From Saprospiraceae bacterium (lineage in GTDB: Bacteria; Bacteroidota; Bacteroidia; Chitinophagales; Saprospiraceae), in the NCBI GenBank assembly GCA_020850025.1, contig JADZFI010000316.1, positions 1 through 17,307 of the forward strand: DNA of 17,307 nt. Direction: 5' to 3'. The position numbers were made by a program, and so were the translations under genes. Positions 1-6,276 of this stretch are shown in pieces (position 1 is the first letter of the stretch; each line of letters begins with the position of its first letter). Under the pieces are notes generated by a model. The model ran no database searches. It had not been told where the DNA came from and was given only the letters and a program-made list of their open reading frames with translations.

Positions 1-25
1 CACTTGTGATCGTTTCGACGTTCAT

Positions 26-77
26 GGGCAAAAGTTGTTTGTTGTTCGCACCACAAACCTAAACTTTTGCCCTTTTT
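26..77 (+). terminator. Intrinsic terminator of a gene off the left edge
   Basis: A perfect 11-bp inverted repeat (GGGCAAAAGTT at 26-36, AACTTTTGCCC at 62-72) encloses a second 5-bp stem (GTTTG 37-41, CAAAC 54-58). It is followed directly by TTTTT at 73-77. The T-run is on the plus-strand side only, so it would end a plus-strand transcript whose gene lies left of the window. It does not suit the minus-strand gene at 143-1369. Confidence 0.55.
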
Positions 78-117
78 AGTAATATGTTTTCAAATCGGCA
101 GAGTCAATTTCTTTACG

Positions 118-143
118 AACCATTGTGTAGGTAACCAATGGTT
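118..143 (-). terminator. Weak hairpin at 3' end of the sigma-like/TPR gene
   Basis: AACCATTG (118-125) and CAATGGTT (136-143) form an 8-bp perfect stem with a 10-nt loop. The arm touches the last base of the stop codon of the minus-strand gene. No T-run follows in the minus direction, so it may only be a 3'-end stabilising hairpin rather than a true terminator. Confidence 0.3.
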
Positions 144-1369
144 TAATCAGACAGGTCTTCCAACATTTTTTCTGCCTGGATTCTTCGCTCAGGAATCTCT
201 GTATTCGACATAGCTCGTTCAAGGGCTCTCCTGGCCATGTCTTTTTCTGATGGGTCGAGCACCGCCATTTTTACATAAGCCAGCGCCATATACCAATAGA
301 TGTCCTCCCCAAATCGGTCAAGGTCATCCAGTTTGGAAATACACTGAAGGGTTAACTCTGGGCGGTCCAGATACAAACCAACAATGGCCAGATAGAAATA
401 GATATCGGTTTGACAATCTGATGATGATTCTTCCAACATTGCCGCCAATACGGTGGCGGCAGATCTCCATTCTTTCTTTTTATAGAAATCATCTGCCTGA
501 GCAAACATCTCCATGCAAGAAGGCGCCCATTGTGGCGGTATGCTGTCGTTGGCATATCGCTTCTCTATATCAGCAATGATGCTCGGAGGCGGATTAAAAT
601 TCTCATTATACACTTCTTCAGGCGACTGATCCCGTAATAGCCAGGAGACAAGCACATAGCCTAAAGTTAACACCATCAGGGTGATAAAGGCATATTTTAT
701 GGTTTTGTTTTCACCTTCTTTAGGTATTTGAGCGGATTTTAGCCTGAGTTCAATCCCCTCTGCAGCAGTCCAAATTTCGTGAAAATGCGTGTCGGTCAAG
801 GCTTTCAGCGCATTGGGCGGAAGTTCGGTGACGGTTTCTGCATTTGGAATGCCAAGCAATCTCAGGTAATTATTGAATGCAACCGATGGCAATACTTCCT
901 TGCCTTCTTTCTGTTGGGTAGCAAAATCCAGCACAGCTTTTTGATCAGTGTATTCCAAACGGTTGAACTCCCGCTTTGCCCTCACGGTACCTCTGAATGC
1001 ACGGAGCGCGGACTCCTCTGGCAACTGATCCCTGACAACTCGTTCCCCCTCAGCGGAAGGGGGCATTGCCGGAAACTCCTGGATTTTCTCAAAGCGCCAA
1101 TCCTGAAAATGGCGCATTGCCAGATTGCAGATGAATTGCTCTACCGGAATCTCCTCATGGTAATTACCGGCCTCTATGATCTCGGCCGTTTGCAGTAGCG
1201 CTACCTTGAAAAATGCAGCACCATCGGCATAATTGCCGCCCATGGTTTCCACCGATTTGACAACAGCTGGTCTGAATTCATGGTACATCGCTTCGATTAC
1301 CGCAGGGTCGGCACTTCGAAGCCCGTTGAGATAGGTCTCGTTGGGAAAAATGGCAGAAGGGATACTCAT
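143..1369 (-). CDS. Membrane-anchored protein with sigma-like N-terminus and TPR-like C-terminus
   Basis: 408 residues with an ATG start and no recognised gene name. Residues about 13-95 resemble ECF sigma region 2: GLRSADPAVIEAMYHEF matches the usual start of that domain, GGNYADGAAFFKVAL sits where the DA.D..QE.. helix is expected, and FICNLAMRHFQDW sits where W(L)..IARN...D is expected. Key acidic and aromatic positions are changed, and no clear region 4 DNA-binding helix is visible at 120-175. One transmembrane segment lies at about 225-245. The part after it (about 280-405) is helical, with TPR-like pairs such as ADDFYKKKEWRSAATVLAAML. A cytoplasmic sigma-like head tethered to a periplasmic TPR domain is inferred. 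A signalling role is possible, but I cannot assign a function. It is divergent from the DUF2851 gene. A TAnnTTTG match (TACCTTTG, minus strand, 1377-1384) lies just upstream. Confidence 0.75.
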   Translation of the reverse strand: MSIPSAIFPNETYLNGLRSADPAVIEAMYHEFRPAVVKSVETMGGNYADGAAFFKVALLQTAEIIEAGNYHEEIPVEQFICNLAMRHFQDWRFEKIQEFPAMPPSAEGERVVRDQLPEESALRAFRGTVRAKREFNRLEYTDQKAVLDFATQQKEGKEVLPSVAFNNYLRLLGIPNAETVTELPPNALKALTDTHFHEIWTAAEGIELRLKSAQIPKEGENKTIKYAFITLMVLTLGYVLVSWLLRDQSPEEVYNENFNPPPSIIADIEKRYANDSIPPQWAPSCMEMFAQADDFYKKKEWRSAATVLAAMLEESSSDCQTDIYFYLAIVGLYLDRPELTLQCISKLDDLDRFGEDIYWYMALAYVKMAVLDPSEKDMARRALERAMSNTEIPERRIQAEKMLEDLSD

Positions 1370-1453
1370 CAGACTACAAAGGTACGGAATTGCTCCAAGT
1401 CACGAATATAAGTGCGCATCAATGTCCAACAGTCCATCGTCCAAGAATTACCT

Positions 1454-1485
1454 CTTGACCATTTCCCCAAAAATGGTTATATTTG
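1454..1485 (+). promoter_or_regulatory. Bacteroidota-type promoter for the DUF2851 gene
   Basis: TATATTTG at 1478-1485 fits the Bacteroidota -7 consensus TAnnTTTG. CTTG at 1454-1457 lies 20 nt upstream, near the expected -33 TTTG. The start codon at 1554 would leave a leader of about 60 nt. The match is by eye only. Confidence 0.45.
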
Positions 1486-1553
1486 TAATAGCCATATTCC
1501 AATTACTATTTGTTCAACCCTCAGGCCTGGCCTGATAAACCCACTTGAAAACT

Positions 1554-2822
1554 ATGCAGGAAAATTTTCTTCACTATCTGTGGAGAACCCGACGTTTTGA
1601 CCATCGGGATCTCCATACTACTACGGGGCAATCGCTCCAAATTCATTATCCGGGTGAATACAACACGAATGCCGGTCCGGATTTTTTTAATGCCAGACTG
1701 AGTATTGATGGTGTTTTATGGGCAGGCAATGTCGAAATTCATCTTCAATCATCCGAATGGCTTGCGCACAAGCACCAGTTCGACCCTGCGTACGATTCCG
1801 TAATTTTACATGTGGTGCATTCGGAAGACCAACCGGTGCTGCGCCCTGATGGAAGCCTTATTCCCTGTTTTGAAATGTCCGGACGTATTCCAGACGGCAT
1901 ATTGTCAAGATACCGGCAACTTGAATCCGCCAACTCCTGGATACCCTGTGAATTTGCCTTTCAGGATGCCCCTGAAATAGTAAAAGCGCAATGGCTTGAC
2001 AGGCTCATGATAGAACGTTTGGAAGAAAAAACCGCCATGTTAAGCGGCGTCCTTCAACGTTGTGAACAACATTGGGAAGAAGCACTGTATCAAACCATAG
2101 CCGCTTGTTTTGGATTAAAAATCAATGTTCAACCATTTGAATCACTGGCTGCAGGTTTGCCATTACGTATCCTGCAACGCCACCGCAACCATCCGCTTCA
2201 ATTGGAAGCCCTGGTGTTCGGGCAGGCTGGATTTTTATCTGCCCAATTTCGGGATGCATGGCCTCTTTCCCTGCAACGTGAATACCATCATCTGGCAAAC
2301 AAATACAGCCTGATGCCACTTGATGTTCAACAATGGAAGTTCTTCCGGCTACGCCCAACGGGATTTCCTACCATCCGCCTGGCGCAGTTTTCAAGTTTTT
2401 TACAGCAGGCAGAGCATCTGCTTTCCCAACTTTTGGCAGCCCAAACGGTCGAAGAAATGGCGCAATATTTCAAAGTGACACCAAGTGAATACTGGCTGGA
2501 TCATTACCTTTTTGAAAGGCCGGCATCTAAGCTGCTCAAGAGCACCAGCCAATCCTTTGTTGATTTGATTTTAATTAATGCAGTTGCACCATTTCTGTTT
2601 TACTACGGCCGTGCCAAAGGCCTGGAAAAACCTCAACACCAGGCATTCAGGTTGCTGGAGCAACTTGCGCCGGAAAAAAATACCATGCTCCAGGGATGGA
2701 AAAATCTTGGCTGCAATCCGCAAAATGCGTTCCAGACGCAATCTCTGATTCAGCTAAAAAACCGGTATTGCAAGGAACGCCGCTGCATGGAATGTGCTAT
2801 CGGAAATGCCATTTTGAAATAG
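1554..2822 (+). CDS. DUF2851 family protein
   Basis: 422 residues from the ATG at 1554. An in-frame TTG three codons upstream is less likely, because the family usually begins with a short lead into a (N/D)FLHY(L/I)W motif, here MQENFLHYLW. Other family landmarks are PGEYNTNAGPDFFNA (about 33-47), GNVEIH (59-64), and a DPAYDSVILHVV stretch (about 77-88). At the extreme C-terminus is a cysteine cluster, CKERRCMECAIGN (C406, C411, C414), which could bind a metal. The protein has no signal peptide or membrane segment and is probably cytoplasmic. The biochemical function of the family is, to my knowledge, unknown. The gene stands alone, with its own candidate promoter upstream and a terminator downstream, and is convergent with the Sus operon. 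Confidence 0.9.
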   Translation: MQENFLHYLWRTRRFDHRDLHTTTGQSLQIHYPGEYNTNAGPDFFNARLSIDGVLWAGNVEIHLQSSEWLAHKHQFDPAYDSVILHVVHSEDQPVLRPDGSLIPCFEMSGRIPDGILSRYRQLESANSWIPCEFAFQDAPEIVKAQWLDRLMIERLEEKTAMLSGVLQRCEQHWEEALYQTIAACFGLKINVQPFESLAAGLPLRILQRHRNHPLQLEALVFGQAGFLSAQFRDAWPLSLQREYHHLANKYSLMPLDVQQWKFFRLRPTGFPTIRLAQFSSFLQQAEHLLSQLLAAQTVEEMAQYFKVTPSEYWLDHYLFERPASKLLKSTSQSFVDLILINAVAPFLFYYGRAKGLEKPQHQAFRLLEQLAPEKNTMLQGWKNLGCNPQNAFQTQSLIQLKNRYCKERRCMECAIGNAILK

Positions 2823-2844
2823 TATAGTAAACGGCATTTTCACC

Positions 2845-2886
2845 AAAAAAAATCGCCATCACCGGGTAGCCCGGGATGGCGATTTT
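2845..2886. terminator. Bidirectional terminator between DUF2851 gene and Sus operon
   Basis: A 17-bp stem (2849-2866 with 2870-2886, one bulged A at 2861) closes on a TAG loop. Reading plus, the stem ends in TTTT. Reading minus, it ends in an eight-T run (the A-run at 2845-2852). It sits between two convergent genes, 22 nt after one stop codon and 19 nt from the other, so it can serve both. Confidence 0.85.
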
Positions 2887-2905
2887 CAAATTGGAGCAAA
2901 AACCT

Positions 2906-3952
2906 TTAGTTTTTCGTGATCTTGTAAGTATAGATCGGAACACTAAGGTTCAACTCAATGGTGTAATTGCCGGCTTCTGCAATGGCGATGTTGGCGCCGC
3001 CGTATTCCATTTTACGGTTGGCATCGTTGTCGCCCAGATTGATATCCCAGGCGTCATTCGCCCGGAATTTGATATCACCAGGAACGAGGTCCAGGGTAAT
3101 CAGCCATTTTCTGGAAGCCTGATCGTAGGTCATGGTCTGGTCGCTGTCCCAGCCGCCCGGAGTAGCGGAGCCGATAAGGCCCCAATCCGTTCTAACTGCA
3201 GCGTGCGTCAGTGCGTTCAGATCGGCATTAATACGGTAAACACCAGCACCGGAAGGCAACGGAATATCAGCGCCGCTTGGTTCCAGAGAGCCGTCGTTGT
3301 CGTTATCCCCCCAGTTGTTGGACCAGGTCGGACCCTTGGTGAACTTATATTTGGCGTCGCCGTCGGAATAGTACAGGTAACCTTCGTATTTCTCATCGCT
3401 GCGTGGAGCATACACTACCGTGGTTGAATCAGCAGGATTCCAGCCCTGATAGCTGCCTGGTACGTGCAGAAATGGGTAGTTGATCACCACAGTGTAGGGC
3501 CGAACCTGTATGGTTACCGTTGAAGAAACCAATACAGGCAGATCCTCGGCAGTTCCGATGCGGGCCACGACGCGGAATTCCACATTCGAGAATTCTTCAG
3601 CGGGCAGGTCCTTGCCGGCGATCAAAATGTTGTTCAGTTTTTCCTGCGTAACATTGTCCAGTTCCAGGGCATTGATGGAGCCCACCGTAATTGGGTCACC
3701 AAAATTGTTGCCGGCCTTATCCAACTCCAGGGTGTAGTTTACGCCTGCCTGGAAGCCGAACTCAGCAGCAGTCCAGGAGAAAATACTTGCCAGCTCGCCG
3801 GCGGTGCTTTCAGCCAGCACAATAGAAGCGCCATTGGCCGGGCTGGTAATTTGGGGCGCATTGCCCGCAGCCAGGATGGGCTCTTTATCCTTTTCGGTGC
3901 AGGCGCTCAACAATAGGGCCACACCGAGTGAAAGAGAGAGTATTTTTTTCAT
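2906..3952 (-). CDS. SusE-like outer-membrane glycan-binding lipoprotein
   Basis: 348 residues with an ATG start. The N-terminus is a lipoprotein signal: basic MKK, a hydrophobic run, then LLSAC with the lipid-attachment cysteine at 18. Residues about 33-152 form a SusE-type Ig-like domain (APQITSPANGASIVL is a typical opening). Two SusE/SusF-type beta-sandwich domains follow, at about 155-255 (PGSYQGWNP, GPTWSNNWGD) and 256-348 (WGLIGSATPGGWDSDQ, KFRANDAWDINLGD). In the family these domains bind starch or maltooligosaccharides at the cell surface through aromatic residues; the tryptophans here are compatible. It is the third gene of a susC-susD-susE operon, 13 nt after susD, with a terminator behind it. 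Exact substrate is inferred. Confidence 0.9.
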   Translation of the reverse strand: MKKILSLSLGVALLLSACTEKDKEPILAAGNAPQITSPANGASIVLAESTAGELASIFSWTAAEFGFQAGVNYTLELDKAGNNFGDPITVGSINALELDNVTQEKLNNILIAGKDLPAEEFSNVEFRVVARIGTAEDLPVLVSSTVTIQVRPYTVVINYPFLHVPGSYQGWNPADSTTVVYAPRSDEKYEGYLYYSDGDAKYKFTKGPTWSNNWGDNDNDGSLEPSGADIPLPSGAGVYRINADLNALTHAAVRTDWGLIGSATPGGWDSDQTMTYDQASRKWLITLDLVPGDIKFRANDAWDINLGDNDANRKMEYGGANIAIAEAGNYTIELNLSVPIYTYKITKN

Positions 3953-3965
3953 TGTTGAGTGTTGT

Positions 3966-6161
3966 TTAATAACCGTCGTTTTGTTGCAAATTCGGGTTGG
4001 CGCCGCGGTCGGAAGCCGGTATTGGGAAAATGTTCAGGTGGCTGGAAGTGGAAACGCCAGCAGGAACGCCTCCTTTCCATGGCCATACATAGGTTGATTC
4101 GCTGAAACGGTTGAAGCGAATCAGGTCGGTACGGCGATGGCATTCCCAGTACAATTCACGGGCGCGTTCATCAAGGATGAAATCCAGCGTTAGGTCGTTG
4201 GCCGTGATATTACCGGAGGCATCTCCGTACGCACGTTCACGCACCGCATTCACCAGGCTAAGTGCCTGATTGATATCGCCTGTGCCGCCGCGCAAAACTG
4301 CCTCGGCATACATCAGATACACATCCTCAATGCGGAACATCGGGAAGTCAATGTCTACCCAGGCCGGATTGGAGCCTGGAGCACCAGCAGAGGTCACGTT
4401 TTTGAACTTGGTGATGGCGTAACCGTCTGTGAACTGGGAAATGTCGGCAATTTCCAGGTTTTGCCCGTCGGTGTAGAACAAGGCCCGGGTATCAAATGAT
4501 GGGCGCTCGATGGAGTAGGTGTAGTCAGGTCTGTCGAGGTACAACGTGATCTTGTAAGTACCGTTGCCAGGAATCGTGATGTTTGCACCACCTTCTTCCA
4601 ACAGAGCATCCGGACCATTGTCGCCGTAGTTCAAGGCCCAATCGTCGTTGGCACGGAACTTCACAGAACCGCCGGTCAGCCCAAGCGTAATCGTCCAGGC
4701 ATTTTCAGCAGCATCATAGGTCATGTTCTGATCAGAGTTCCAACCGTCAGGAGTAGCATCGCCTATGAGTCCCCAGTTGGTTTTCAAAAGCGTGTAAGTG
4801 AGGGTGGTGAGGTTCACATTGACTTTGTAAAAACCACCTTCCGGGATCGTGATGTTAGCGCCGTTTGGCTCAAGTGTACCATCAGCACCATCATCGCCCA
4901 GATTGTTGCTCCAGTCTGGGCCAAGCGTGAACTTGAACTCCTTCTGATCGTCCGGGAAGAAAATATAGCCTTCGTAAGTGTTATCTCCTGCAGGAGAAGA
5001 CAACTGGTTGGCAGTTGCAGGGTCCCAGCCCTGATAGCCGCCTGGTGCATAGATAACCGGGTAAGTGGTGTTGCCGTCGTTAGGAGCAACCACTACGCTG
5101 CCACCGCCAACCACCGGGAATTTGCCTACTAACGCACTGGTAGTACGGGTACCGCCCCAGCCGCCGTCCAGGCCAAATTCGGCCGCGCTCATGCTGCCAC
5201 CCACGGCAGCGTGTGCAACAAAGGTCATGCCACCCCAGGTGCGGGAACGAATGCCGTCGAAAGCCACGGAAAAAATGATGCCTTCTGCTGTGTGATTGTC
5301 GGCGAGGAACAAGTGGCTGTAATCAGGATCCAGCGTGTAGCCAGCAGTGATGATTTTCTGACATTCTGCAGCACATTCGCTGTACAGCTGACGGCCGGTA
5401 TACACTTCAGCATTCAGATAGAGTTTTGCCAATACCATCCATGCAGCCGCTTTGTCGGCACGACCATACTCGTTGCTGCGGGGTGCAGCCAGATCGCCGT
5501 CAATGGCTTTAAGCTCGCTCTCAATGTAACCGAAGAGCTGCTCAGGAGATGCCTGTGGCGGGAAGAAGTTGCCAACTGCATCATTTTCTGTTACAAACGG
5601 AGGTTTGCGGAACAAGTCGAGAGCATGCCAGTAGCTCAGTGCGCGCAGGAAGCGGGCTTCGGCGCGGTAGCGCGTAATTTCTGCCTGCAGAGCCTCTGTT
5701 GCACCCGGACGGCTGGCCACTTTGTCGGGCGTGGTTTCGCGCAGAAACTCATTGCACAGAGAAATTTGGTAGTAAATGCGGTTATACATGGCGGTTACGA
5801 ACTCATTGTTCGCATCCCAGTCCTGCTGGTGGAAATCCTGGATGGTACCATCGTTCCAGGCAATGACGGCCTCGTCGGTGGTAAGCTCCTGGGCTTTCCA
5901 GTATTGGCGCAGGTAGGTAGAGAAACCCTCGTCAATACCGGAAATGTCCGGCTGACCGGCAGGACCTTCCTGACCGCTGAGTGCCAGGCCGGCGTACAAT
6001 TTGGCCAAAACCTGCTTATATGCAGCAGGATCATCGTACACCGCTGCCGAGGTGATAACATCCTCGTCCAGTGGCACCGTATCGAGGTCTTTGAAGCACG
6101 AAACTGAGATAAACATTATCCCGGTTAACAGTGCCAGTGTTTTTAAAGACAAAATTTTCAT
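3966..6161 (-). CDS. SusD/RagB-family lipoprotein with inserted SusE/F-type domains
   Basis: 731 residues from the ATG at 6161. This start gives a lipoprotein signal (MKILSLK, hydrophobic run, SVSC with Cys22); upstream in-frame codons would spoil it. SusD features: a TPR-rich N-terminal half with YNRIYYQISLCNEFL (about 126-140) and RAEARFLRALSYWHALDLF (166-184), and a C-terminal SusD part with FRIEDVYLMYAEAVLR (609-624), AVRERAYGD and DERARELYWECHRRTDLIRF (664-683). Family members are usually about 500-550 residues. The excess is a block at about 356-553 that resembles two SusE/SusF domains and lies between SALVGKFP and FDTRALFY, where ordinary SusD proteins run straight on. Removing it leaves about 533 residues. 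The protein would cap the SusC channel at the cell surface and bind glycan. Confidence 0.92.
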   Translation of the reverse strand: MKILSLKTLALLTGIMFISVSCFKDLDTVPLDEDVITSAAVYDDPAAYKQVLAKLYAGLALSGQEGPAGQPDISGIDEGFSTYLRQYWKAQELTTDEAVIAWNDGTIQDFHQQDWDANNEFVTAMYNRIYYQISLCNEFLRETTPDKVASRPGATEALQAEITRYRAEARFLRALSYWHALDLFRKPPFVTENDAVGNFFPPQASPEQLFGYIESELKAIDGDLAAPRSNEYGRADKAAAWMVLAKLYLNAEVYTGRQLYSECAAECQKIITAGYTLDPDYSHLFLADNHTAEGIIFSVAFDGIRSRTWGGMTFVAHAAVGGSMSAAEFGLDGGWGGTRTTSALVGKFPVVGGGSVVVAPNDGNTTYPVIYAPGGYQGWDPATANQLSSPAGDNTYEGYIFFPDDQKEFKFTLGPDWSNNLGDDGADGTLEPNGANITIPEGGFYKVNVNLTTLTYTLLKTNWGLIGDATPDGWNSDQNMTYDAAENAWTITLGLTGGSVKFRANDDWALNYGDNGPDALLEEGGANITIPGNGTYKITLYLDRPDYTYSIERPSFDTRALFYTDGQNLEIADISQFTDGYAITKFKNVTSAGAPGSNPAWVDIDFPMFRIEDVYLMYAEAVLRGGTGDINQALSLVNAVRERAYGDASGNITANDLTLDFILDERARELYWECHRRTDLIRFNRFSESTYVWPWKGGVPAGVSTSSHLNIFPIPASDRGANPNLQQNDGY
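4503..5096 (-). other. Segment encoding two SusE/F-type domains inserted in SusD
   Basis: Codons of SusD residues about 356-553. The first domain (about 370-460) contains PGGYQGWDP, GPDWSNNLGDD and EPNGANITIPEG. The second (about 461-552) contains WGLIGDATPDGWNSDQ and KFRANDDWALNYGD. Both align in the same order with residues about 165-348 of the adjacent SusE-like protein. Over the second domain I count about 52 of 90 positions identical by hand alignment. The nucleotide sequences are clearly diverged, so the duplication is not recent. Boundaries are approximate. Confidence 0.85.
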
Positions 6162-6207
6162 GTCAAATTGAAAATTGATTGGTTGTGTGTTTGCGCCGAA
6201 TCCCCTC

Positions 6208-6250
6208 CATGGTCCAATGTCCATTGTCTAATAATCCAAAGTCCATTGTC
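6208..6250. repeat. Degenerate heptanucleotide tandem array between susC and susD
   Basis: Six units, on the plus strand CATGGTC, CAATGTC, CATTGTC, TAATAATC (8 nt), CAAAGTC and CATTGTC. The array lies 26 bp beyond the susC stop codon and 46 bp before the susD start, inside a 115-bp gap. No terminator-like hairpin or gene is seen in this gap. Confidence 0.6.
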
Positions 6251-6276
6251 CTAAGCGATTCAGCAATCCATCCTTC

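Noticed and set aside
5211..6107. Plus-strand open frame of 298 codons opposite susD
   Set aside because: Antisense to conserved SusD sequence, with no domain or signal of its own.
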